Notes under the pieces: model-generated
Database searches by the model: none
What the model saw: only the letters and a program-made list of their open reading frames with translations
What the model was told of the DNA's origin: nothing
From: Streptomyces flaveus
Lineage (GTDB): Bacteria; Actinomycetota; Actinomycetes; Streptomycetales; Streptomycetaceae
NCBI RefSeq assembly: GCF_014647675.1
Contig: NZ_BMPQ01000005.1
Span: 179,340 to 243,339 of the forward strand
Direction of reading: 5' to 3'
Length of the DNA stretch: 64,000 nucleotides
Translations under genes and position numbers: made by a program
Shown: positions 33,408 to 41,837 of the stretch, in pieces
Numbering within the stretch: position 1 is the first letter of the stretch
How the letters are laid out: each line of letters begins with the position of its first letter

Positions 33408-34988
33408 TTACTGCCCGCCCGGGTCGCCGACACCGCCGACGGCGGCATCCGTCGGTTCGTCCGTCGGTTCGTCCGTCGGTTCGTCCGTCGGTTCGTCCGT
33501 CGGCTCGTCCGTCGGCTCTGTCGGCACGGACTCCGAGGGCGTGGGCTCGCCCGTGGGCTCGGTCGGCTTCTGCGTCGGCTCGACCGTCGGGTCGTCCGTC
33601 GGCTCGAACGTCGGCGGCGTGTAGTCCGGGTCCGTGCCCGTGCCGGCGCCGTCGTCCTGAGATTCTTCTTCTGTCGCCTCGGACGAGGGGCTCTCGCTCG
33701 GCGTCGGGTCCTTCTCGGTCTGCGAGGTCGTCGGCGACTGCGTAGTGCCGCCGCCCCCGTCATCGTCGCCGCCCTTGTTCTGGAGGGCCAGCGCGACGCC
33801 CGCCGTGATGGCGACCACCGCGAGTACGGCGAGGATCCACAGCTTGCCGCGCCCGCTGCCCCGGTTGCCGTTGCCCGCGAAGCCCCCGTCGTCGCCGCCC
33901 GAGCCGCGGTTCGGCAGGATCGGGGAGGGGATCTGCGTGGTGCCCGAGTCGCTGTGGTGCGGCATGACGTTCGTACCCGCCATGCCGATCGCCGGGGTGC
34001 TGCCGCTCTCGTGCATCATCACGGGACCGGTGTTCCAGTTGCCGCCGGTGTGGCTGCCCTGGTCGTACAGCATCTGCAGCGCGTACTGGACAAGCCCGCG
34101 CATCTCCTCGGCGGTCTGGAACCGGTCGTCCGGGTCCTTCGCGAGGGAGCGCATGACCAGGCCGTCCAGCTCCGGCGGCGCCACGTCCGAAGCCTCGGAC
34201 GGGGGCACCGGAATGTCCTGAACGTGCTGGTAGACCACCGACAACGGGGTCTCACCCGTGAACGGCGGCCGCAGCGAGAGAAGTTCGTACAGCAGACAGC
34301 CCGTCGCGTACAGGTCGCTGCGGTGGTCGACGGCCTTGCCGAGCGCCTGCTCGGGCGAGAGGTACTGGGGCGTGCCCATGACCATGCCGGTCTGGGTCAT
34401 CGTCGACTGCGCGCCGTGCAGTGCGCGCGCGATGCCGAAGTCCATCACCTTCACCGCGCCCGCGTTGGTGATGATCACGTTCGCGGGCTTGATGTCACGG
34501 TGCACGATGCCGTGCTGGTGCGAGTACGCCAGCGCCTCAAGAACACCGGAGACGATGATCAGTGCCTGCTCGGGCCCGGGTGCCTCGGCGTTGAGCAGCA
34601 GATCGCGGATCGTACGGCCTTCGACGAGCTCCATGACGATGTACGGCACGGTGTTGCCGGCGAACGTGTCCTCGCCGGAGTCGTAGACCGCCACCACCGC
34701 GTGGTGGTTGAGGCCCGCCACCGACTGGGCCTCGCGCGTGAAGCGGGCCTTGGACACCGGGTCCTCGGCCAGGTCGGAACGGAGCAGTTTGACCGCGACC
34801 GTACGCCCCAGGCGTACGTCCTCGGCGGCGAACACCTCGGCCATGCCGCCCTTGCCGAGTCTGTGGGTGAGCCGATACCGGCCGTCCCCGACAAGCCCGC
34901 CGTTACCCCACATGTCCGGCGCATCTGACATACCGCCGCCAGTCGCCTCGGGGTCGGACGGGCCCTGAGCGCGCTGCTGCTGTGCCAT
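33408..34988 (-). CDS. Membrane Ser/Thr protein kinase with PTDE-repeat tail
   Basis: 526 residues from ATG 34988 (GAGGA six bases upstream). The cytosolic kinase domain (about 35-300) has the glycine loop LGKGGMAEV, the VAVKLL lysine, HRDIKPANV, DFGIA and the activation segment MTQTGMVMGTPQYLSPEQ. One transmembrane helix (about 385-405) leads to an extracellular tail rich in Thr, Glu, Asp and Pro, ending in a PTDE repeat. There are no PASTA domains, unlike PknB-type kinases. The divergent gene 334 bases away encodes a second kinase with a PASTA unit, so they probably form a functional pair in cell-wall or growth signalling. Confidence 0.92.
   Translation of the reverse strand: MAQQQRAQGPSDPEATGGGMSDAPDMWGNGGLVGDGRYRLTHRLGKGGMAEVFAAEDVRLGRTVAVKLLRSDLAEDPVSKARFTREAQSVAGLNHHAVVAVYDSGEDTFAGNTVPYIVMELVEGRTIRDLLLNAEAPGPEQALIIVSGVLEALAYSHQHGIVHRDIKPANVIITNAGAVKVMDFGIARALHGAQSTMTQTGMVMGTPQYLSPEQALGKAVDHRSDLYATGCLLYELLSLRPPFTGETPLSVVYQHVQDIPVPPSEASDVAPPELDGLVMRSLAKDPDDRFQTAEEMRGLVQYALQMLYDQGSHTGGNWNTGPVMMHESGSTPAIGMAGTNVMPHHSDSGTTQIPSPILPNRGSGGDDGGFAGNGNRGSGRGKLWILAVLAVVAITAGVALALQNKGGDDDGGGGTTQSPTTSQTEKDPTPSESPSSEATEEESQDDGAGTGTDPDYTPPTFEPTDDPTVEPTQKPTEPTGEPTPSESVPTEPTDEPTDEPTDEPTDEPTDEPTDAAVGGVGDPGGQ
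33451..33510. repeat. 12-bp tandem repeat inside the kinase gene
   Basis: Five head-to-tail units of GTCGGTTCGTCC, four exact and one with T to C. On the coding strand they encode the repeated residues DEPT in the extracellular tail. Copy number may vary between strains. Confidence 0.85.
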
Positions 34989-35322
34989 CAGTCCTCGCCG
35001 TCGTTTCACCCGCGTCCGCGCGGTGGTTGTTACCGTCTCCAACGGGCCACGCTACAGCCTCCACACGAGGCGCCGGTGCGAGATGGACGGGTCATGAAAC
35101 CCGTAGCGGGTCTCCGGGTGCAAATTCTGTGTACCGGCCGCACGTCACCTGTAACGCTTCCGCGACTCTTCTTTCGCGTACGGTCACGGATCGGGCACCG
35201 CGCTTGACGTGTCAGTGCCCTCGGGCAGACTTGGCCGGGAATGGACAAAGGATCACCGGCCGCGGGAGCACGCCAGCAGCTTTGGTCCGCGCGACGGCGC
35301 ACGCCGATGGGGGACGCAGAAC
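34989..35322. promoter_or_regulatory. Divergent promoter region between two kinase genes
   Basis: A 334-base gap separates the divergent starts. No convincing -10/-35 pair or palindrome stands out by eye. A leader-like open frame runs from 35209 into the plus-strand kinase but shows no family-typical residues. The region must hold both promoters. Confidence 0.5.
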
Positions 35323-36984
35323 ATGAGCCAGGACGGCGCACAGGGCCGGTACGCGGGGCGTGCGGTCGCCGGCGGCCGCTATCAGCTGCGTGATCTGCTC
35401 GGCGAAGGCGGCATGGCCTCGGTCCATCTCGCATACGACTCGGTGCTCGACCGACAAGTAGCGATCAAGACACTTCACACCGAGCTGGGACGCGAACAGG
35501 CCTTCCGCGAGCGCTTCCGCCGCGAGGCCCAGGCAGTGGCCAAACTCACGCACACGAACATCGTCTCGGTCTTCGACACCGGCGAGGACGATCTTGACGG
35601 TGTGATCACCCCGTACATCGTCATGGAGTACATCGAGGGCAAGCCGCTCGGCTCCGTCCTCGAGGCGGACACCGCGCAGTACGGGGCGATGCCCGCCGAC
35701 AAGGCCCTGAAGATCACCGCGGACGTGCTGGCGGCGCTGGAGATCAGCCACGAGATGGGCCTGGTCCACCGCGACATCAAGCCGGGCAACGTCATGATGA
35801 CGAAGCGGAACGTCGTCAAGGTGATGGACTTCGGCATCGCCCGCGCCATGCAGTCCGGCGTCACCTCCATGACCCAGACCGGCATGGTGGTCGGCACCCC
35901 GCAGTACCTCTCCCCGGAGCAGGCACTCGGCCGGGCCGTGGACGCCCGCTCCGACCTGTACTCCGTCGGCATCATGCTCTTCCAGCTGGTCACCGGACGA
36001 CTGCCGTTCGACGCGGACATACCGATCGCGATCGTGTACGCGCACGTCCAGGAGGAGCCCGTCGTGCCCTCCTCGATCAACCGCTCGCTGCCACCGGCCG
36101 TGGACGCACTGATCGCCCGCGCCCTGAAGAAGAACCCGAACGAGCGCTTCCCGAGCGCCGAGTCGATGCGCGACGAGTGCCAGCGCGTGGCCCAGTCGCT
36201 GCACACAGCCGCGCCCAGCATCGTCCCGGGCGCGCAGACGTCGAGCGGCGCCGGGGTCGGCTCCGCGGTCTTCCCGCCGGTCGACCCCGCGGCACCGGGC
36301 CCGGCGGGGAACGTCCAGACGCCGTACACACCCGGTCCGTACGGCCCGCCGACCCCCTCGCCCGCGCCGTACTCCCCGGCCTACGGCTACCCGCAGCAGG
36401 GCGGCTACGCCACGCCTCCGCAGACCGCGGCGTACTCCCCGCAGCAGGGCCTGTCGACCCCGCCGCCGTACACGATCTCCCCGCAGCAGCCCTCGGCCCC
36501 CTCCCCGGGCGGCGGCGGCCGCAAGAGCAACCTGCCGGTGATCATCGGCTCGGCCGTCGTCGCGCTGGCCGCCGTCGTCGGCCTGATCGTGGCGCTGAAC
36601 CTGGGCGGGGACGGCAACAACGAGGGCGGTGGCGCTGACGCCGGTGCCGGCGCCACCGCCAGCGCGTCGGCGACGCAGGAGCAGAAGGCCGAGTACAAGG
36701 CTCCGGATCCCTCGAAGACGATCGAGGCGGAGGAGTGCACGGAGCCGGACGAGTCGTACAACGACCCCAACAAGATCAAACTGCCCGACTTCTCCTTCAA
36801 GAACATCGATTCGGTGAAGAAGTGCCTGCAGCAAGCGGGCTGGCAGTACGAAGAGAGGCCGGTCGACGAGAACACCTTCGGCGACGGCACGGTCATGAAG
36901 CAGTTCCCCGCGAAGGACACGGACGTCGACCCCAAGAACATGCCGAAGATCCAGCTCGATGTCTCGACGGGCAATCCCGCCTGA
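35323..36984 (+). CDS. Membrane Ser/Thr protein kinase with one PASTA domain
   Basis: 553 residues from ATG 35323, where kinase-family sequence begins (MSQDGAQGRYAGRAVAGGRY). Kinase motifs: LGEGGMASV, VAIKTL, HRDIKPGNV, DFGIA, MTQTGMVVGTPQYLSPEQ. A juxtamembrane region rich in Pro, Tyr and Gln (about 300-400) precedes a single membrane helix (about 410-430). The extracellular end has one PASTA-like unit (about 485-550, DFSFKNIDSVKKCLQQAGW). PASTA domains of PknB-type kinases sense peptidoglycan fragments; a single unit is fewer than in the main PknB. The activation segment nearly matches that of the divergent kinase, suggesting duplication. Confidence 0.92.
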   Translation: MSQDGAQGRYAGRAVAGGRYQLRDLLGEGGMASVHLAYDSVLDRQVAIKTLHTELGREQAFRERFRREAQAVAKLTHTNIVSVFDTGEDDLDGVITPYIVMEYIEGKPLGSVLEADTAQYGAMPADKALKITADVLAALEISHEMGLVHRDIKPGNVMMTKRNVVKVMDFGIARAMQSGVTSMTQTGMVVGTPQYLSPEQALGRAVDARSDLYSVGIMLFQLVTGRLPFDADIPIAIVYAHVQEEPVVPSSINRSLPPAVDALIARALKKNPNERFPSAESMRDECQRVAQSLHTAAPSIVPGAQTSSGAGVGSAVFPPVDPAAPGPAGNVQTPYTPGPYGPPTPSPAPYSPAYGYPQQGGYATPPQTAAYSPQQGLSTPPPYTISPQQPSAPSPGGGGRKSNLPVIIGSAVVALAAVVGLIVALNLGGDGNNEGGGADAGAGATASASATQEQKAEYKAPDPSKTIEAEECTEPDESYNDPNKIKLPDFSFKNIDSVKKCLQQAGWQYEERPVDENTFGDGTVMKQFPAKDTDVDPKNMPKIQLDVSTGNPA

Positions 36985-37031
36985 TCCTCGGGCCGCCTGA
37001 TCCTCCGGACATCGATCCTCAAGGCCACGCG

Positions 37032-37061
37032 AAGGGGCCCGGCATCCGTGCCGGGCCCCTT
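37032..37061. terminator. Bidirectional terminator between kinase and bpa
   Basis: A perfect palindrome: AAGGGGCCCGGCA/TGCCGGGCCCCTT with a TCCG loop, between convergent stops at 36984 and 37109. Confidence 0.9.
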
Positions 37062-37108
37062 GTCTCTGCGCGCTGCCGCCTTACGCGTACGGCTCTACAG
37101 GTACGGCA

Positions 37109-37648
37109 TTACAGGTACGGCCCGCCCGAGCGGCCGCCCTTGTGCGGCTCGTCGTCGCCCTCGCCGCCGACGCCCGGCGGCAGGGCGCGGCGCATCTGCT
37201 CCAGCTGGGCACGGGCCGCCATCTGCTGGGCGAACAAGGTCGTCTGGATTCCGTGGAAAAGGCCCTCCAGCCAGCCCACCAACTGGGCCTGCGCGATACG
37301 CAGCTCCGCGTCGGAGGGGACCGACTGTTCCGTGAACGGCAGGGACAGCCGCTCCAGTTCCTCGACGAGGTCGGGAGCGAGACCGTCCTCCAGCTCCTTC
37401 ACCGAGCTGGCGTGGATCTCCTTGAGGCGGACCCGGCTCGCCTCGTCCAGAGGTGCCGCGCGCACCTCCTCCAGCAACTGCTTGATCATGCTCCCGATGC
37501 GCATGACCTTGGCGGGCTGCTCCACCATCTCCGTCACCGGGACCTCGCGGGAGTCGTCGTCTCCTCCGCCGCCGAGAGCCATTCCGTCCTGGCCAACGAC
37601 CAGGATCTGTGGGTTCTCCGGCGACCTTTCGTTCCTCGGCATCTCCAT
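37109..37648 (-). CDS. bpa: Bacterial proteasome activator
   Basis: 179 residues from ATG 37648; GTG 37666 would add six residues. The central region forms the four-helix bundle of Bpa/PafE (about 45-150: KVMRIGSMIKQLLEEVRAAP, AELRIAQAQLVGWLEGLFHGI). The extreme C-terminus is GGPYL, resembling the GQYL-type tail that docks into the 20S proteasome and opens its gate. Bpa forms an ATP-independent dodecameric ring that feeds unfolded proteins to the proteasome. It is monocistronic; the proteasome genes are not in this window. Confidence 0.92.
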   Translation of the reverse strand: MEMPRNERSPENPQILVVGQDGMALGGGGDDDSREVPVTEMVEQPAKVMRIGSMIKQLLEEVRAAPLDEASRVRLKEIHASSVKELEDGLAPDLVEELERLSLPFTEQSVPSDAELRIAQAQLVGWLEGLFHGIQTTLFAQQMAARAQLEQMRRALPPGVGGEGDDEPHKGGRSGGPYL

Positions 37649-37844
37649 GCCGCCATTCTCTCGCACCCGTACACCTCACCACCTTGGTGCCCCCTCGCGA
37701 AAGTGATCCACCGTGTACGGAGCCGGTGTTCGCGCCGGGCGGACGCGGACAGTGAGTTCGCTGCGTGACCGAGATGCCGGGGCGCGGGGCACGTGTGACG
37801 CTTGATGCGTCTTGGCGCCCGAGCATCGGGAGGGGGTCATCGAC

Positions 37845-38273
37845 ATGACTCCGTGGCTTCGCACGCTGAGCTCAGCCGGCCTGCTACTGCTCCTGACGAC
37901 GGCCCCCGCCCATGCTTCGTACGCCTCGTCCGTCGCGCCGCCCGCCGCTTCGTACGCCGTCGAGCCGGACCCCGGCGAGTCGCGCGCCGGCAGCCATGCG
38001 GGCGTGGGGCGGGAGAGGCCGGGCCGGGAGCCTGCGCCGGGGGAGGACGCCCTACGCCCGGAGATCGACCCCGGCGTCCCGGAGGTGCCGGACATCCCGG
38101 TCGGCCCGTTGATCACCGTCGGCCCCGCCGTGGGCTTCGAGCCGTCACCACACGCCGCGCCGCCGCCCTCCCCGGAACCCGTGCCGCACGTCCTCCCCCT
38201 GGGCAGCGGACTGGTCCTCATCGGCCTCGGCCTGGGGCTCGCGTTCTTCGGCCTGCGCGTACGGCGCGGCTGA
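37845..38273 (+). CDS. Small exported, membrane-anchored protein of unknown function
   Basis: 142 residues from ATG 37845 with GGAGGGGG ten bases upstream. A signal peptide (LSSAGLLLLLTTAPAHA) is followed by a Pro/Gly/Glu-rich region and a C-terminal hydrophobic helix (about 118-138) ending in RVRRG. There is no LPxTG-type motif before the helix, so it is probably anchored by the helix itself, not by a sortase. I do not recognise the family. Confidence 0.7.
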   Translation: MTPWLRTLSSAGLLLLLTTAPAHASYASSVAPPAASYAVEPDPGESRAGSHAGVGRERPGREPAPGEDALRPEIDPGVPEVPDIPVGPLITVGPAVGFEPSPHAAPPPSPEPVPHVLPLGSGLVLIGLGLGLAFFGLRVRRG

Positions 38274-38324
38274 GACGCGTACGAGAGCGTGCACGGTGCC
38301 GTACGGGAGCGTGCTGGGCGCCTT

Positions 38325-38354
38325 GCGGGCACCCGCGAAGAGCCGGGTGCCCGC
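38325..38354. terminator. Hairpin between convergent genes
   Basis: GCGGGCACCC and GGGTGCCCGC form a 10-bp stem with a 10-base loop. It lies between the stops at 38273 (plus) and 38376 (minus) and can serve both. Confidence 0.75.
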
Positions 38355-38375
38355 CGCGAGCGTGCTGAAGGGGTC

Positions 38376-39356
38376 TTACGGGAGCGTCAGCAGCACCTTC
38401 CCGATGTTCCCGCTCTCCTCCAGCACGCGGTGCGCCGCGGCTGCCTCGCTCATCGGCAGCTCACGGTCGACGACCGGGCGTACATGGCCGCCGGCGATCA
38501 GCGGCCAGACGTGCTCGCGTACGGCCGCGACGATCGCCGCCTTCTCGGCGACGGGCCGGCCACGCAAGGAGGTCGCGGTGATGGCGGCCCGCTTGCCCAG
38601 GAGTGTGGCGATGTTCAGCTCGCCCTTGACGCCGCCCTGCATGCCGATGATCGCGAGGCGGCCGTTGGTGGCGAGGGCCTTGACGTTCCGGTCCAGGTAC
38701 TTGGCGCCCATGATGTCGAGGATGACGTCCGCGCCCGTACCGTCCGTGGCGGTCCTGATCTCCTCGACGAAGTCCTGCTCGCGGTAGTCGATGAGGACGT
38801 CCGCGCCGAGTTCCGCGCAGTACGCCAGCTTCCCCTTGCTGCCCGCCGTGACGGCGACCTTCGCGCCGACCGCCTTCGCCAGCTGGATCGCCATGGTGCC
38901 GATGCCGCTCGCGCCACCGTGCACGAGGAGGGTCTCGCCGGGGCGGAGGTGGGCGATCATGAAGACGTTTGACCAGACCGTACAGCTCACCTCGGGCAGC
39001 GCGGCCGACTGCTGAAGCTCGATGCCCTCGGGCACGGGCAGCAGCTGTCCGGCCGGTACGGCGACTTTCTCGGCGTACCCGCCGCCCGCGAGCAGCGCGC
39101 ACACCTCGTCGCCGACGGACCATCCCGAGACGCCGGGGCCGAGCTCGGCGATCCGTCCGGAGCATTCGAGGCCCGGGTACGGGGAGGTGCCGGGCGGCGG
39201 GTCGTAGAAGCCCTGCCGCTGGAGCAGATCGGCGCGGTTGACCGCTCCGGCCACCACCTCGACCAGCACTTCGCCCTCTCCGGGCACCGGATCCGGGACC
39301 TCGTCCCACACCAGCGCCTCGGGCCCACCAGGTTCAGGAATCGTGATCGCACGCAT
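38376..39356 (-). CDS. NAD(P)H-quinone oxidoreductase (zinc-free MDR, PIG3-like)
   Basis: 326 residues. GroES-like N-terminal domain with RADLLQRQGFYDPPPGTSPYPGLECSG, and a Rossmann domain with VHGGASGIGTMAIQLAK. The pattern is that of the TP53I3/PIG3 subgroup, which reduces o-quinones with NADPH and lacks the catalytic zinc ligands. It probably detoxifies quinones in the cytoplasm. Upstream, 51 bases away on the same strand, is the K+-channel gene, so they may be co-transcribed. Confidence 0.88.
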   Translation of the reverse strand: MRAITIPEPGGPEALVWDEVPDPVPGEGEVLVEVVAGAVNRADLLQRQGFYDPPPGTSPYPGLECSGRIAELGPGVSGWSVGDEVCALLAGGGYAEKVAVPAGQLLPVPEGIELQQSAALPEVSCTVWSNVFMIAHLRPGETLLVHGGASGIGTMAIQLAKAVGAKVAVTAGSKGKLAYCAELGADVLIDYREQDFVEEIRTATDGTGADVILDIMGAKYLDRNVKALATNGRLAIIGMQGGVKGELNIATLLGKRAAITATSLRGRPVAEKAAIVAAVREHVWPLIAGGHVRPVVDRELPMSEAAAAHRVLEESGNIGKVLLTLP

Positions 39357-39407
39357 GCGGCGAGGCTACTCCCGAGGGGCCGGCGGACCGATGACCCCTC
39401 CTGCCGC

Positions 39408-40505
39408 TCAAGCCTCGGGCAGACGCTTGATGTCGGGCGCGACCTGCGTGTGCGGCGACTTCCGCACGATGGTGATCAGACGGTCCGTCAACTGGAGCTT
39501 CCCGATGGCCGGTTCGTCGTACCCGAGCACGCGATGCCCTCGTACGACACTGACGACCAGGTCGTCCACCTCCCGCGGTCCACGCCCCACCTCGGCCTTC
39601 ACAACAGGCCGTTCGACGATGTCGAGCCCGCTGCCCTGCTGGATGAGGTCCTCCAGGACCATGCCCGCACTGGGGCTGAGCACCGAGAGTCCGAGCAGCC
39701 GTCCGGCCGCGCTAGCGCTGGTGATGACGACATCGGCGCCGGACTGACGCAGCAGCGGCGCGTTCTCCTCCTCGCGGACCGCGGCCACGATCTTCGCCCC
39801 GCGATTGAGCTGCCGGGCCGTCAGCGCCACGAGTACGGCGGTGTCGTCGCGCTGGGTCGCGATGATGATCTGCCGCGCCTTCTGCACCTCGGCCCTCAGG
39901 AGTACGTCGCTGCGCGTGGCGTCGCCGACCACGCCCGCGAACCCGTCCGCCGTCGCCGCGTCGACCACCTTCGAGCTGGGGTCGACGACCACGACCTGCT
40001 CCTTCTTCAGCCCTGTCGCACACACGGTCTGAATCGCCGAGCGGCCCTTCGTCCCGAAGCCGATGACAACGGTGTGCTCCCTCAAAGCGGTCCTCCAGCG
40101 GTTCAGTCGCCATTCCTCCCGGGTGCGTTCGGTGAGGACCTCGAGAGTGGTGCCGACCAGGATGATCAGGAAGAGCACGCGCAGTGGCGTGACCACGAAG
40201 ATATTGGTGAACCGGGCGGCGTCACTGACCGGGGTGATGTCGCCGTACCCGGTGGTGGAGAGGGTGACGGTCGCGTAGTAGAACGCGTCGAGCAGGTCGA
40301 CCGAGCCGTCGGAGTTGTCGTTGTAGCCGTCGCGGTCGAAATAGACGATGAAGGCGGTACCGACCAGCAACAGCAGCGCCATCACGACCCGTTTGGCGAC
40401 CTGCCGCAGCGGGCGTTCCACCGTTCTGCGGGGAAGCGACACCCGATGGGTCACAAGTCGTTCGTCCGCCTGGCGGGCGATCGCGTCATGGCCCGGAAGT
40501 TTCAC
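39408..40505 (-). CDS. Potassium channel protein with RCK/TrkA-N domain
   Basis: 365 residues from GTG 40505, which has GGGGAG eight bases upstream; the frame also opens at GTG 40514 with poor spacing. Two-helix pore region: first hydrophobic segment about 35-55, selectivity filter TTGYGD, second helix about 95-120. A cytosolic RCK module follows (VVIGFGTKGRSAI, a Rossmann NAD-binding motif, and a TrkA-C-like end). This is the Kch/MthK-like class of gated K+ channels. The start codon lies in the centre of a parS palindrome (40499-40512), so ParB could occupy the translation-start region on DNA. Confidence 0.9.
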   Translation of the reverse strand: MKLPGHDAIARQADERLVTHRVSLPRRTVERPLRQVAKRVVMALLLLVGTAFIVYFDRDGYNDNSDGSVDLLDAFYYATVTLSTTGYGDITPVSDAARFTNIFVVTPLRVLFLIILVGTTLEVLTERTREEWRLNRWRTALREHTVVIGFGTKGRSAIQTVCATGLKKEQVVVVDPSSKVVDAATADGFAGVVGDATRSDVLLRAEVQKARQIIIATQRDDTAVLVALTARQLNRGAKIVAAVREEENAPLLRQSGADVVITSASAAGRLLGLSVLSPSAGMVLEDLIQQGSGLDIVERPVVKAEVGRGPREVDDLVVSVVRGHRVLGYDEPAIGKLQLTDRLITIVRKSPHTQVAPDIKRLPEA

Positions 40506-40512
40506 GTGAAAC
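40499..40512. other. parS centromere site overlapping a start codon
   Basis: A second exact GTTTCACGTGAAAC. Unlike the aspS-side site it has no extended flanking symmetry. Its central GTG is the likely start codon of the K+-channel gene on the minus strand. Confidence 0.9.
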
Positions 40513-40553
40513 ACTCCCCGATCCGGTTCATATGAGAGTCCCCCCGACCCGAT

Positions 40554-41837
40554 TCATGCGATGCCTGCCCCAGTCCCGGCCGTCGCCCACGACAGCTCGA
40601 GGATCTCCAGCTCCTGGCCGTGGTGGCCACCGCCGGGCGGGACGACCGCGAGCGCGTCGGCCACGGCGATGCCGCGCAGCATGGCCGGGCCGTTGTAGTG
40701 CAGCGGCACGGCCCGGTCCTCGCGCAGCACGACGGGGATCAGCCGGGTGTCGTACGGATGCCCGTGCGCCGCGTCCCCCAGGGGCAGCGTGTACGGCTTC
40801 GGGGCCGGGCGTCCCGCGAGGGTACGCAGCAGGGGTTCGGCGAGCGTGAGCAGGCCGGAGACGGCGGCGAGGGGGTTGCCGGGCAGGCCGACGAGGTGCT
40901 GGTTCTCCTTGGTGCGGGCCAGCAGCATGGGGTGGCCGGGGCGCACCTTGACGCCGTTCACCAGGAGCTGGGCGCCGAGGCGGCGCAGGGTGGGGTGGAC
41001 GTGGTCGACGGGGCCCGCGGCGGTGCCGCCGGTGGTGACGATGAGGTCGGCTTCGGAGTGCTGCAATGCCTTGTGCAGGGCCTCGGCGTCGTCGCCGAGC
41101 CTGCGCACCGCGATGACGTCCGCGCCGAGCGCGCGCAGCCAGGGTGGCAGCATCGGGCCGAGCGCGTCGCGGATCAGGCCCTCGTGGGGCAGGCCCTCGG
41201 TGAGCAACTCGTCGCCCAGGACGAGGACTTCGGCGCGTGGGCGCGGGACGGCGGAGACGGTGTCGTAACCGGCGGCGGCCGCGAGCCCGAGCACGGGCGG
41301 GGTGATCAGCGTCCCGGAAAGCAGGAGGGCGTCCCCGGAGCGGCATTCCTGACCGCGCGGGCGGATGTCCTGGCCGTGCACGACGTCCCGGGTCGCGTGC
41401 AGCCGGTCGTTGTCGTCGGTGCGGCCGTGTTCGCTGCGCAGGACGGCGGTGGCGTCCTGCGGGATGCGTGCGCCGGTTGCTATCCGGACCGCCTCGCCGT
41501 CGGTGAGCGGCGCCGGCTCGGCGTGCCCGGCGAGCACCCCTTCCGGCCGGACGTGCCAGGGGCCAGGTCCGGCGACCGCCCAGCCGTCCATCGCGGACGT
41601 GTCGAACGGCGGGAGATCCGTGAGGGCGGTGAGAGAGGCGGCGAGAACGAGGCCCTGCGCGGCGTCGAGCGGGACGGAGACGGGGGCGGCCGGAGTGCGA
41701 GGGGCTCGCTCGGCGATGGCGCGCGCTTCTGGCCAGGGGGTGGCCTCGCCGGGCCGGTGGGCATCGCTGTCCTTGACCAAGGCGAGGACCTCCTCCACGT
41801 CGAGGTCGACGTCCTCGTGCTGCCCGTGGGCGGTCAT
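40554..41837 (-). CDS. moeA: Molybdopterin molybdenumtransferase
   Basis: 427 residues from ATG 41837, overlapping the stop of the upstream gene (ATGA). MoeA domains: LPPFDTSAMDGWAV (family signature, domain I/II), IATGARIPQDATAVL, the MPT-binding region GDELLTEG and TTGGTAAGPVDHV, and a C-terminal beta-barrel (LPLGDAAHGHPYDTRLIPV). It inserts molybdate into molybdopterin-AMP in the last shared step of molybdenum cofactor synthesis. The partner gene upstream encodes a nucleotidyltransferase of the same pathway type. Confidence 0.9.
   Translation of the reverse strand: MTAHGQHEDVDLDVEEVLALVKDSDAHRPGEATPWPEARAIAERAPRTPAAPVSVPLDAAQGLVLAASLTALTDLPPFDTSAMDGWAVAGPGPWHVRPEGVLAGHAEPAPLTDGEAVRIATGARIPQDATAVLRSEHGRTDDNDRLHATRDVVHGQDIRPRGQECRSGDALLLSGTLITPPVLGLAAAAGYDTVSAVPRPRAEVLVLGDELLTEGLPHEGLIRDALGPMLPPWLRALGADVIAVRRLGDDAEALHKALQHSEADLIVTTGGTAAGPVDHVHPTLRRLGAQLLVNGVKVRPGHPMLLARTKENQHLVGLPGNPLAAVSGLLTLAEPLLRTLAGRPAPKPYTLPLGDAAHGHPYDTRLIPVVLREDRAVPLHYNGPAMLRGIAVADALAVVPPGGGHHGQELEILELSWATAGTGAGIA

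Noticed and set aside
33451..33510. Short tandem repeats that might be a CRISPR array
   Set aside because: The units are contiguous 12-mers without spacers, in frame within a kinase gene.
35209..35322. N-terminal extension of the plus-strand kinase
   Set aside because: No kinase-family similarity and no ribosome site at its start; the ATG at 35323 begins the conserved sequence.
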